Assembly: GCA_964587835.1 (NCBI GenBank)
Contig: CAZPMN010000008.1
Span: forward strand, 48,849-112,848
Length of the DNA: 64,000 bases
From: Erginobacter sp964587835
GTDB taxonomy: Bacteria > Auribacterota > Erginobacteria > Erginobacterales > Erginobacteraceae
Direction: 5' to 3'
This document shows positions 31,061 through 38,927 of the stretch, one piece after another. Position 1 is the stretch's first letter, and every line of letters starts with the position of its first letter. Both the position numbers and the translations under genes were made by a program. The notes under the pieces are model-generated. The model had not been told where the DNA came from and made no database searches. It was given only the letters and a program-made list of their open reading frames with translations.

Positions 31061-31567
31061 ATGAACGGCGAATGGATCTGGATCATCCTGGCCCTCTTTG
31101 GGATCTTCCGATTGCTGGCCCTGGCCGGGAAGAAACCGTCCGGTCGGCAGTCTCCTCCTGCCTCTCCCAGTCGGGGCGGGGCGCCGTCGGAACCCGAGGG
31201 GGAGGTCGACGAACTGAAAGCCTTCATCGATTCCCTCTCCGCCCGGGTCGGAGCCGAACCGCGCACCCGTCCCCCACAGTCCCCGCGGGACTGGTCAGCC
31301 AATTTCCCGGCCCCCGCGCCGCCCCGACCCCGCCGTGAAGTCCGTGCCCCTCGTCGCCCCGCCCCTCCCCGCTTGGAGACCATTCCCCCTCCGTCCCGCC
31401 GTCCGCCCCCGCCTCCGACCGTGATTCCCTCCCGGCCGTCCAAGAATTTCTTCTCCTTCCCCATGCATCCCGTGGTCCAGGGGATAATCTTCTCGGAGAT
31501 TCTCGGGTCTCCCCGCGGCTTGGCGCACGGTTCAGACCTCCCCTCGGACCCGGATAACTTTTTCTAA
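31061..31567 (+). CDS. Membrane-anchored proline-rich protein
   Basis: 168 residues. One N-terminal helix (WIWIILALFGIFRLLALAGK) would anchor it, followed by about 110 residues dominated by Pro, Arg and Ser (for example APAPPRPRREVRAPRRPAPP) that should be disordered. The C-terminus returns to hydrophobic sequence (FFSFPMHPVVQGIIFSEILG). It follows floA in the same direction, so it may act in the same membrane system; no family is recognised. High C content may partly reflect base composition rather than function. Confidence 0.6.
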   Translation: MNGEWIWIILALFGIFRLLALAGKKPSGRQSPPASPSRGGAPSEPEGEVDELKAFIDSLSARVGAEPRTRPPQSPRDWSANFPAPAPPRPRREVRAPRRPAPPRLETIPPPSRRPPPPPTVIPSRPSKNFFSFPMHPVVQGIIFSEILGSPRGLAHGSDLPSDPDNFF

Positions 31568-31593
31568 ATTGGTGGTTCGGTTGGGGATTCTAG

Positions 31594-32634
31594 ATGGCTG
31601 TGGCAAGAAAGGACCAAGTTCTGGTTTCAGTTGTGGTTCTGACCTGCAACGGGCGGGAGCATCTGGAGGAGTGCCTCGGTTCGCTCTTGGAGCAGACCTG
31701 GCCGGAGCGCGAGATCATCCTGGTGCTCAACGGTTCCACCGACGGCTCGGCGGAACTGGTCCGGGACAAATTCGCCGGCGCCGTTCGGCTGCTCGAGTTA
31801 TCGGAAAATATCGGTTATACCGGGGGGAATAACGCCGGCCTGAGGGCGGCGCGGGGCGAGTACGTCGCTGTTCTCAATGACGACACCCGCACCGATCCCC
31901 GGTGGCTGGAGACCATGGTGGAAACCTTGCGGCGCCGTCCCGACTGCGGCCTGGCGGCTTGCAAGATCCTCTCTTACCGCGACCCGGAGGTGATCGATAA
32001 CGTCGGGCACCTGATGTACCGGGACGGCACCTTCCGGGGGCGGGGACGGCTGGAGCGGGACCGGGGGCAGTACGATCGGGAGGAGGAGGTCCTCTCTCCC
32101 AGCGGTTGCGCTTTCCTGGCCCGCAAGGCCGCCCTAGAGGAAGCGGGCTTCTTTGACGAGGATTTCTTCATCTACGGCGACGATGCCGATCTTTCCCTCC
32201 GGGTCCGGCTGGCGGGCTGGAAGGCGGTCTGCGTTCCCGGTTCGGTGGTCTATCACAAGTATTCGGCCACCACCGGAGCTTACTCTCCCTTCAAGGCCTT
32301 TCTGGTCGAGCGGAACCGGATCTGGCTGACCGTCAAGTGCTTTCCCCCGGGGCCGCTTCTGCTGGCGCCTTTCTATGCCCTCGGCCGGATTCTTCTTCGG
32401 GCGTGGGGCGTCCTGGCCGGAAAAGGGGCCGTCGGAGCCTTTGCCGGGGAATATTCGGCCTGGTCCCTCCCGGTGATCCTCTTCCGGGCCCACCTGGCCG
32501 CCCTGAAGGGTCTTCCTCGGATGTGGAGGAAGCGGAAAGATATCCGCCGGCAGCGGAAAGTCTCTGACCGCGAGTTTGCCTCCTGGCTGAGGCGTTTCCG
32601 TCTAACCGCGCGCGAACTCGCCCTGAAAGAATAG
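31594..32634 (+). CDS. Glycosyltransferase family 2
   Basis: 346 residues. The GT-A fold is shown by VSVVVLTCNGREHLEECLGS, the metal-binding VAVLNDDTRTDPRWLETM (the DxD motif), and FFDEDFFIYGDDADLSLRVR with the ED-like catalytic acid region. The C-terminal hundred residues include two hydrophobic patches, as in rhamnosyl- and other cell-surface GT2 enzymes. It lies 61 bases ahead of a second glycosyltransferase, which suggests that they build one glycan. Confidence 0.92.
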   Translation: MAVARKDQVLVSVVVLTCNGREHLEECLGSLLEQTWPEREIILVLNGSTDGSAELVRDKFAGAVRLLELSENIGYTGGNNAGLRAARGEYVAVLNDDTRTDPRWLETMVETLRRRPDCGLAACKILSYRDPEVIDNVGHLMYRDGTFRGRGRLERDRGQYDREEEVLSPSGCAFLARKAALEEAGFFDEDFFIYGDDADLSLRVRLAGWKAVCVPGSVVYHKYSATTGAYSPFKAFLVERNRIWLTVKCFPPGPLLLAPFYALGRILLRAWGVLAGKGAVGAFAGEYSAWSLPVILFRAHLAALKGLPRMWRKRKDIRRQRKVSDREFASWLRRFRLTARELALKE

Positions 32635-32695
32635 TCGCTGCTTTATGATTCCGGAACCGGTATTTTTTACCCCTATTTTTTCCGAAGGAAAAAAT

Positions 32696-33856
32696 ATGAG
32701 AATTGGAATCAACGCTCTCTATCTTATCCCCGGACGGGTCGGGGGAAGCGAGATTTATCTCCGCCGGCTGATCCCGGCCCTGGCGAGGATCGACCGGGAG
32801 AACGAGTACGTCCTCTTCACCAACCGGGAGAATCGGGGGACTTTCGAGCTGGGGGATAATTTCGTCGAGCATCACTGCCCGGTTCGGGGGCTGATCCGGC
32901 CCCACCGGATCGCCTGGGAGCAGCTGGTCCTTCCCTGGCGGGCCCGCCAGCGCCGTCTCGACGTTCTCCATTCCCCCGGTTTCGTCGCTCCCCTGTTTTC
33001 CCCCTGTCCTTCGGTAGTCACCGTCCTCGATCTGATTTACCTTGAGTTTCCCGAGACCTTCCCCTTCCTGGCCCGGCAGTGGATGCGTTTCCTGGTTCGA
33101 CACTCCACCCGTCGGGCCCGGGCGGTGATCGCCCTGAGCGAGTACTCCCGCGACGAGATTCTCTGGGCGCTGGACGTTCCCTTCTGGAAGATCCGCGCGA
33201 TCCACCTCGGGGGTGGTGAGGACCTGATGGTCCCACCCGCCCCCGGGGAAGCGGAAAAGGTTCTGCTCCGCTACGGGATCTCCTCCCCCTTTGTCCTGTC
33301 CGTGGCCGCCTCCCATCCGCACAAGAACCTGGTTCGTCTCCTGGAGGCCTACTACCGGATGGAGGAGAAGGAGCGTTACCAGCTGGTGATTCTCGGGGTC
33401 CGTCACAACCGCTACGGCGCCCGTTTGCTCCAGACGCTGAACCGCCTCGATCTCTCCGGCCGGGCTGTTTTTACCGGCTGGGTGCCGGAGCGGGACAAAG
33501 AAATCATATACTCCCGGGCCACCTGCACGGTCTTCCCCTCGCTCCTGGAAGGTTTCGGGCTGCCGGTGCTGGAGAGTATGCGTCACGGGGTACCGGTCGC
33601 CTGCTCCGATCTCCCCTCCCTGGCCGAGGTGGCGGGCGAGGCGGCCTACCTCTTCGATCCCTACTCGGCGGATTCGATCGCCGCCGCCCTCCGCGCCTGT
33701 CTCTTTGATCGGGATCTGCGCGAACAATTGATCGCCCGGGGCCGGGCCCACGCCTCCAAATTTACCTGGGAGAAGACCGCTCGGAAAACCCTGGAGGTTT
33801 ACCGGGCCGCCGCCGGGCCCGGCCGGCGGCCGGGGAGACGAGATGAAGAACTGTAA
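32696..33856 (+). CDS. Glycosyltransferase family 4 (GT-B fold)
   Basis: 386 residues from the ATG at 32696, chosen because it follows GAAGGA and opens MRIGINALYLIPGRVGGSEI, the usual N-terminal loop of the family. The C-terminal half has the nucleotide-sugar motif FPSLLEGFGLPVLESM with the E-x7-E pair and a preceding SRATCTVFPS strand. It uses an activated sugar as donor. It overlaps the next lipoprotein gene by 14 bases. Confidence 0.92.
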   Translation: MRIGINALYLIPGRVGGSEIYLRRLIPALARIDRENEYVLFTNRENRGTFELGDNFVEHHCPVRGLIRPHRIAWEQLVLPWRARQRRLDVLHSPGFVAPLFSPCPSVVTVLDLIYLEFPETFPFLARQWMRFLVRHSTRRARAVIALSEYSRDEILWALDVPFWKIRAIHLGGGEDLMVPPAPGEAEKVLLRYGISSPFVLSVAASHPHKNLVRLLEAYYRMEEKERYQLVILGVRHNRYGARLLQTLNRLDLSGRAVFTGWVPERDKEIIYSRATCTVFPSLLEGFGLPVLESMRHGVPVACSDLPSLAEVAGEAAYLFDPYSADSIAAALRACLFDRDLREQLIARGRAHASKFTWEKTARKTLEVYRAAAGPGRRPGRRDEEL

Positions 33857-34844
33857 GCGGCGCTTCTTCCTCCCCGCCTTGTTGAGTGTGCTCTCTTCGC
33901 TCATCTGGGCCTGCGGCGGTTCCGAGAGGTACCCGGACCGGATCAAGGTCGCCGCCGTCTTCCCGGACTCCCGGGAAAGCCTGCCGGCCGCCGTGATCGA
34001 CCAAGCTCTTGACGAGGCCGCCCAGGAGATGTTGATAGTCTACGATGTCACCGACGGGGTCTCGCCCGACGAGATGGGGCGGGTCCTGCGGGACTACGCG
34101 GATCGCGGTTACGCTCTGATCTTCGGCGATGACCGGGGGGCGGAAGAGACGGTCCGGCGGGTGGCCCGCGACTATCCCGAGACCGCCTTTTGCTTCTGTT
34201 CCCGTCTGGGGTCGGTTGATCCGAATTTTTCCGTCTTCAATTCCTGGCTCCACGAGCCGGCCTATCTCTGCGGCCGGATCGCCGGGCGGTTGACGGAAAG
34301 CGGGCTGGTCGGCGCGGTGGCCGCCGGGCCCCACCCCGCCCTCAACGCCGCCCTCAACGCTTTTCGGCGGGGGGTGGTCGAGGCCGACCCGGCCGCGCGG
34401 GTGGAAATCGTTCTGCTCGAAGAAGGCTCCGGTCCGGAGGCGGCCCGGGCGGCCGCCCTCCGGTTGATCGAGGGGGGGGCTGATTACCTCTTCGCCGGTT
34501 CGCCCGGGGTGATTGCCGTCTGCGGGGAGAAGCGCATCCCGGTCTTCGGCTATCTGAGGGATTGGTACCTGGCCTCCCCCGACATAATGGTCACGGGGGC
34601 GGTTTGGGATCCGGGGCCGCTGATCGAAAACGCGGTTGAGGAGGTCAAAATCGACTGTTACCGGGCCCGGGATCTGAGGGAATGGTCGATGATGGCCAAG
34701 GGCGGAGCCTACCTTGCTCCCTATCACGCCTTCGAGAACCGGCTTCCCGATGAACTCAGAGAGGAGATTGACGGGATTCGCCTTTCCATTCTCTCCGGGC
34801 TCTTCCGGGTTCCGGCCGACGAATTCAGGCCGGGGGAGATCTGA
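33843..34844 (+). CDS. BMP/PnrA-family lipoprotein, orphan solute-binding protein
   Basis: 333 residues. A lipoprotein signal (FFLPALLSVLSSLIWACGG) is followed by a BMP-type periplasmic-binding fold: RIKVAAVFPDSRESLPAAVI, and later GYALIFGDDRGAEETVRR, then GAVAAGPHPALNAALNAFRR and MVTGAVWDPGPLIENAVEEV. The family binds nucleosides and purines for ABC import. No ABC transporter genes lie near, so the partner is elsewhere or the protein is a sensor. It overlaps the glycosyltransferase gene by 14 bases. Confidence 0.82.
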   Translation: MKNCKRRFFLPALLSVLSSLIWACGGSERYPDRIKVAAVFPDSRESLPAAVIDQALDEAAQEMLIVYDVTDGVSPDEMGRVLRDYADRGYALIFGDDRGAEETVRRVARDYPETAFCFCSRLGSVDPNFSVFNSWLHEPAYLCGRIAGRLTESGLVGAVAAGPHPALNAALNAFRRGVVEADPAARVEIVLLEEGSGPEAARAAALRLIEGGADYLFAGSPGVIAVCGEKRIPVFGYLRDWYLASPDIMVTGAVWDPGPLIENAVEEVKIDCYRARDLREWSMMAKGGAYLAPYHAFENRLPDELREEIDGIRLSILSGLFRVPADEFRPGEI

Positions 34845-34881
34845 TCTTCTCCGACCGGAAGTTTCTTCCCCCTAAACCCGG

Positions 34882-34910
34882 TTGACAGCCGGTAAATCTT
34901 CGGCTTAATA
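34882..34910 (+). promoter_or_regulatory. Promoter of the TrpB-like gene
   Basis: Consensus TTGACA (34882-34887) is followed after 17 bases by TTAATA (34905-34910); shifted by one, TAATAT (34906-34911). AGGAGGG and the ATG at 34943 follow, so the leader is about 25 bases. This marks the start of the glycine-metabolism region. Confidence 0.55.
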
Positions 34911-34942
34911 TGTCATTTTCCAATTCTAACAGGAGGGCGATA

Positions 34943-36409
34943 ATGCGCGACCCCAAAAAGGTGCTGGAAAACACGGTCAAGCGATGCCGGGAACGGGATA
35001 TCATCATCCCCACTTACGAGCAGATGCTGGACCCCAACAAAGTTCCCCAGGGAATCAAGGATGAGCTGAAGAATATCGGGCTCTGGGATCTCAACTCCCG
35101 CAACCTTTTCCGGATCACCTGGAAGAACGAACCGGTCGAGCACGGCGGCGGCTTTGGTGGGGTCAACTACCTGGAATTGCCTCCCGCCCTGACCGGGGTG
35201 AAGGCCCGGGTGATTATGCTGATCGGGAAGTGGTTTCCCACCGGAGCCCACAAGGTGGGGGCTACCTTCGGGCCGCTGGTTGAGAAACTGGTCCGGGGTG
35301 AGTTTGACCCCACCTACCAGAAGGCACTCTGGCCCTCGACCGGGAACTACTGCCGGGGTGGGGCTTTTGATGCCTATCTATTGGCCTGCGAGTCGATTGC
35401 GGTGTTGCCGGAGGGGATGAGCCGGGAGCGCTTCGAATGGCTGGAGAAGGTCGGGGCGGAAATTTACGCCACCCCGGGGAGCGAGTCCAACGTCAAGGAG
35501 ATCTATGACAAGACCAAGGAACTGCTCGCCGAGAACCCGGAAAAGGTTGTCAATCTCAACCAGTTCGAGCAGATCGGCAACGCCGTCTGGCACTACGCCG
35601 TGACCGGCCCCTCGATGGAGGAGGTCTTTGAACAGATCAAGCGCGAAGGCGACGAGTTCCGGGCGATCTGCCTGACCCAGGGTTCGGCCGGGACGCTGGG
35701 GAGCGGGGAATATCTCAAGGAGCACCATCCCGAGATCAAGGTGGCGGCGATGGAGGCCTTAGAGTGCCCGACCCTGCTCTACAACGGCTATGGCGCGCAC
35801 CGGATCGAGGGAATTGGGGACAAGCACGTGCCCTGGATTCACAATCTGAAGAATACCGATCTGGTGGTGGACATCGCCGACGAGGATTGCATGAGGTTGC
35901 TGCGGCTCTTTAACGAGAAGCCGGGTCAGGAATACCTGGTCAAAATGGGGCTGTCGGAAGAACTGGCCACCTCCCTTCCGCTGCTGGGCATCTCCTCGAT
36001 CGCCAACCTGCTGGGGTGCATCAAGACCGCAAAGTTCTACGAGATGGACGAGTCCGACGTCATCTTCACGGTCGCCACCGACTCCGAGGAGATGTATACC
36101 TCCCGGCTGGACGAGCTGACCGAGGAGCGCGGCGACTACGAAGCCGAGCAGGCGGCCAAGGACTATGACCGTTGCCTGATGGGTCAGACCACCGACTGGA
36201 TGCTGGAATGCGGCTACTGGGACCGCCGCCGGATGCACAACCTCAAGTACTTCACCTGGATCGAGCAGCAGGGCAAGACCCTGGAGGAGCTCAACGCCCA
36301 GTGGTACCAGAAGGATTACTGGACCAGTCGTTTCCACGCCGTCCGAGAGTGGGACGAGCTGATCAAGGAGTTCAACGAGCGGACCGGCCTGATCAAGAAG
36401 TACCTCTGA
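34943..36409 (+). CDS. TrpB-like PLP-dependent enzyme of unknown substrate
   Basis: 488 residues from the ATG at 34943, with AGGAGGG just upstream. It is a fold type II PLP enzyme: the PLP lysine is Lys104 in GKWFPTGAHKVGATFG, very like the HTGAHK of tryptophan synthase beta, and the phosphate loop is the QGSAGTLGSGEYLK segment. STGNYCRGGAFDAYLLACES is a second conserved block. It is longer than TrpB and lacks a neighbouring trpA. Similar proteins are seen in anaerobes and are often labelled cysteine synthase, without proof. It lies upstream of the glycine cleavage genes and may use serine, threonine or a related amino acid; that is inference. Confidence 0.85.
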   Translation: MRDPKKVLENTVKRCRERDIIIPTYEQMLDPNKVPQGIKDELKNIGLWDLNSRNLFRITWKNEPVEHGGGFGGVNYLELPPALTGVKARVIMLIGKWFPTGAHKVGATFGPLVEKLVRGEFDPTYQKALWPSTGNYCRGGAFDAYLLACESIAVLPEGMSRERFEWLEKVGAEIYATPGSESNVKEIYDKTKELLAENPEKVVNLNQFEQIGNAVWHYAVTGPSMEEVFEQIKREGDEFRAICLTQGSAGTLGSGEYLKEHHPEIKVAAMEALECPTLLYNGYGAHRIEGIGDKHVPWIHNLKNTDLVVDIADEDCMRLLRLFNEKPGQEYLVKMGLSEELATSLPLLGISSIANLLGCIKTAKFYEMDESDVIFTVATDSEEMYTSRLDELTEERGDYEAEQAAKDYDRCLMGQTTDWMLECGYWDRRRMHNLKYFTWIEQQGKTLEELNAQWYQKDYWTSRFHAVREWDELIKEFNERTGLIKKYL

Positions 36410-36509
36410 CGGTTCAGTAGCATAATCCGCGGTTTAATAAAGAGTGCGAGGCGGGTGAAATACCTGATCCGCAGTTAAAATCAGTCTTTAAAGTCAGGGA
36501 GAGAGGCCT

Positions 36510-36800
36510 ATGATAGCCAAGAAAATCGAAGGCGGCTACCAGTTGGAGAGTCCAACCATCAACGGGGTGTTCGTGGTCAAGCTGAGACTGACCGACGACG
36601 GGGAGGAATCAATCGAGACCTGCTCCACCGCGGTCGGGGTCTGCTTCCCCATCCAGAAGCTTGATCCGGGGACGATTGAGAAGATCATCGGTCCGGACCG
36701 CTGGAAACATCTGATGGAGATGAAGGAGAAGAATATCGTCCAGATGTTCATTGATCCCCAAGCCACCGGGCGGCGGGCCCAGGCTTCCCGGACCTGGTAG
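36510..36800 (+). CDS. Unknown 96-residue protein between the TrpB-like gene and gcvH
   Basis: It has a good ribosome binding site (AGGGAGAG) and a normal codon pattern. The protein is beta-rich at the start (GGYQLESPTINGVFVVKLRL) and helical after (PGTIEKIIGPDRWKHLMEMK), with no signal peptide or membrane segment; two cysteines occur around residues 37 and 45. It is not recognised. It is 100 bases after the PLP enzyme and 132 bases before gcvH on the same strand. A role in the same pathway is suggested by position only. Confidence 0.65.
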   Translation: MIAKKIEGGYQLESPTINGVFVVKLRLTDDGEESIETCSTAVGVCFPIQKLDPGTIEKIIGPDRWKHLMEMKEKNIVQMFIDPQATGRRAQASRTW

Positions 36801-36838
36801 CCTGTTCCGACGGTTGGACCGGATTCGCTCCGGGAAGA

Positions 36839-36867
36839 TTGACATTCAAAATTTTCCCCGTTATCCC
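36839..36867 (+). promoter_or_regulatory. Possible promoter of gcvH
   Basis: TTGACA (36839-36844) is separated by 17 bases from TATCCC (36862-36867), which keeps the TAT of the -10 hexamer. It lies between the unknown 96-residue gene and gcvH. I saw no glycine riboswitch in the leader, although such elements often control gcv genes. Confidence 0.4.
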
Positions 36868-36932
36868 GTTTACCCTTTTCCCGGCCGGGGAGGAGGGCGG
36901 AAGCGGGGGACACGAACCCAAGGAGGAAGAAG

Positions 36933-37319
36933 ATGGCTCCCCAGGATTTGCTTTTTACCCGGGATCACGAGTGGATTGAATCAGGCAAGTCGCCGGCCCG
37001 GATCGGGATCTCCGATTACGCCCAGGGCGAACTGACCGATGTGGTTTACGTGGAGCTGTCGGAAAAGGGGGCCGAGGTGAAGAAGGGTGACATTATCGTC
37101 ACCCTGGAGTCGGTCAAGGCTACCTCCGATGTCTATTCGCCGGCGGATGGGAAGGTAACGGCAGTCAACTCTGATCTTGAAGATAGCCCTCAGAAGATTA
37201 ATCAGGATCCTTACGGTGAAGGTTGGCTGGTCGAGATCGAGGTGGCCGACCCTGCCCCCCTGAAAGAATTGATGGATTTCGAGGCTTACGAAAAGTTCCT
37301 GGAAAGCGCGGGCGAGTAA
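36933..37319 (+). CDS. gcvH: Glycine cleavage system H protein
   Basis: 128 residues, the family size, with AAGGAGG before the ATG. The lipoyl-domain hairpin reads TLESVKATSDVYSP, where Lys62 carries the lipoyl group. Other typical parts are RDHEWIE near the start, GISDYAQGELTDVVYVELSE, and QDPYGEGWLVEIEV. GcvH shuttles the aminomethyl group between P, T and L proteins. The stop overlaps the gcvPA start (TAATG). LipM, LipA and Lpd genes needed for its lipoyl arm lie at 54.9-61.5 kb. Confidence 0.96.
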   Translation: MAPQDLLFTRDHEWIESGKSPARIGISDYAQGELTDVVYVELSEKGAEVKKGDIIVTLESVKATSDVYSPADGKVTAVNSDLEDSPQKINQDPYGEGWLVEIEVADPAPLKELMDFEAYEKFLESAGE

Positions 37320-38662
37320 TGCGTTTCATCCCCAACACCGAGCCCATCCGACGGGAAATGCTCCAGGAGATCGGGGTTTCCTCTTTCGAGGACCTGATCG
37401 CCTCCATTCCCGCGGAGGTGAGGTTCAAGGGTGATCTTGATCTTCCCGGTCCTCTCTGTGAAGCCGTACTCCGGGAAAAAGTCGCCGATCTGGCCGCCCT
37501 CAACGGGGATTTCTCCTCCCTGAAACCCCTGATCGGGGCGGGGGCCTACCGTCACTACGTCCCTTCGGTGGTTTTGGCACTTCTCTCCCGGGAGGAGTTC
37601 TATACCGCCTACACCCCCTACCAGCCCGAGTTGAGCCAGGGGACGCTCCAGGCCGTCTTCGAGTATCAGTCTTTTCTCGCTCGGATGACCGGGATGGAGG
37701 TGATCATCCCCTCGATCTACGACGGGGCCTCGGCGGCTGCCGAGGCGGTCCTGATGGCGTTGCGGCTGACCAAGAGAAATCGGGTCCTGGTAACAGCTTC
37801 CCTCCATCCCCACTACCGCTCGGTGATCGAGACCTACACTTCCCCCCACCGGACCGAGGTGGTCGAGATCCCCTGCCGGGATGGGTTGGTGGACCAGGAT
37901 CAACTGGAATCGGCTCTCGGGGAAGAGACCGCGGCGGTGGTCGTACAGTCGCCCAACTTCTTCGGCGGAGTCGAGCGGATTGAAGAACTGGCCTCGGCGG
38001 CCGGAAAAAAATCAGCGCTCTTTATCCAGGTCGTCGCCGAATCCCTCTCCCTCGGGATTCTTCAGGCCCCCGGAGAGATGGGGGTCGATATCCTGGCCGG
38101 GGAGGCGCAGTCGCTGGGCATGGAACTTGACTACGGCGGGCCCTACAACGGATACCTGGGGACCGTGGGGAAATACCTCCGACAGCTCCCGGGGAGGATT
38201 GTCGGGGAGACGGTGGATCGGGAGGGGAAGAGATGCTTCGTGATGACCGCCCGGGCCCGGGAGCAGGACATCCGCCGGGAGAAGGCCACCTCCTGCATCT
38301 GCTCCAACCACGGCCTGAATATCCTCGCCTCCGCCATCTACCTCTCGCTGCTGGGGACGGAAGGGTTTTCCCGGACGGCGCTTCTCAACACCCGGGCCGC
38401 CCACTACCTGGAGGAGAAGCTGGTCGGGTCGGGGAGGTTCGAGCGGGTCTTTGGCTGCCCCTTCTTCAACGAGTTCACCCTCCGGGCGAAGATTCCGATG
38501 GAAGAGGTGCGGGAGAAACTCCTCTCCGGGGGCTTCATACCTCCCCTCGGCCTCGGCTCCTACCTCGGGGAGGAGACCCTGGCCAACACCGCCCTCTTTG
38601 CCGTCACCGAGATCTTGACCCGCTCCGACCTCGACCGGGTAAGCGACCTGCTGACGGAATAG
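37319..38662 (+). CDS. gcvPA: Glycine decarboxylase (P protein) subunit 1
   Basis: 447 residues starting MRFIPNTEPIRREMLQEIGV at the ATG that overlaps the gcvH stop. It is the alpha half of the two-subunit, bacterial/archaeal glycine decarboxylase. Family blocks include AYTPYQPELSQGTLQAVFEY, TGMEVIIPSIYDGASAAAEA and QSPNFFGGVERIEE. It pairs with the PLP-carrying subunit GcvPB, encoded 265 bases downstream after a repeat region. P protein decarboxylates glycine and passes the aminomethyl group to GcvH. Confidence 0.95.
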   Translation: MRFIPNTEPIRREMLQEIGVSSFEDLIASIPAEVRFKGDLDLPGPLCEAVLREKVADLAALNGDFSSLKPLIGAGAYRHYVPSVVLALLSREEFYTAYTPYQPELSQGTLQAVFEYQSFLARMTGMEVIIPSIYDGASAAAEAVLMALRLTKRNRVLVTASLHPHYRSVIETYTSPHRTEVVEIPCRDGLVDQDQLESALGEETAAVVVQSPNFFGGVERIEELASAAGKKSALFIQVVAESLSLGILQAPGEMGVDILAGEAQSLGMELDYGGPYNGYLGTVGKYLRQLPGRIVGETVDREGKRCFVMTARAREQDIRREKATSCICSNHGLNILASAIYLSLLGTEGFSRTALLNTRAAHYLEEKLVGSGRFERVFGCPFFNEFTLRAKIPMEEVREKLLSGGFIPPLGLGSYLGEETLANTALFAVTEILTRSDLDRVSDLLTE

Positions 38663-38670
38663 TAACCGTG

Positions 38671-38747
38671 GATCGGTTGGGGAGTGGGCAGTAGGCAGTG
38701 GGCAGTAGTAGTAATCGGTAATCAGTAATCAGTGATCGGTAACCGGC
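38671..38747 (+). repeat. Heptamer-type repeats after gcvPA
   Basis: The sequence has GGGGAGTGGGCAGTAGGCAG then TGGGCAGTAG and TAATCGGTAATCAGTAATCA with GTGATCGGTAACCGG. The seven-base units GGCAGTG/GGCAGTA and the eight-base TAATCAG type are variants of those in the ribosomal operon. The run lies in the gap that splits gcvPA from gcvPB. Confidence 0.65.
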
Positions 38748-38752
38748 CCGGA

Positions 38753-38800
38753 GTCATTGCGAGGAGGCCCGAAGGTATTCGGGCCGACGAAGCAATCTCA
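38753..38800 (+). repeat. GTCATTGCGAGG...GAAGCAATCTCA element
   Basis: It starts GTCATTGCGAGGAGGCCCGA and ends GACGAAGCAATCTCA; the centre holds the hairpin GGCCCGAAGGTATTCGGGCC. It belongs to the same family as the elements at 30.97, 50.03 and 59.17 kb. It is followed by a GCAGGATTAGCGAGGATTCG stretch just before gcvPB. Confidence 0.7.
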
Positions 38801-38927
38801 CCAGCTGGAGGGTTGAGGGAGACTGATTCGGCTGGCGGCCTTACTATGGTGATTCGGACACAAATAGCGGAAGAGAAGCCGAATTTTAGTATCGCAGGAT
38901 TAGCGAGGATTCGCAGTTGGTGTTGTT

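Noticed and set aside
36410..36932. Glycine riboswitch upstream of gcvH
   Set aside because: The leaders were read for the paired glycine aptamer pattern and nothing matching was seen; a covariance-model search would be decisive.
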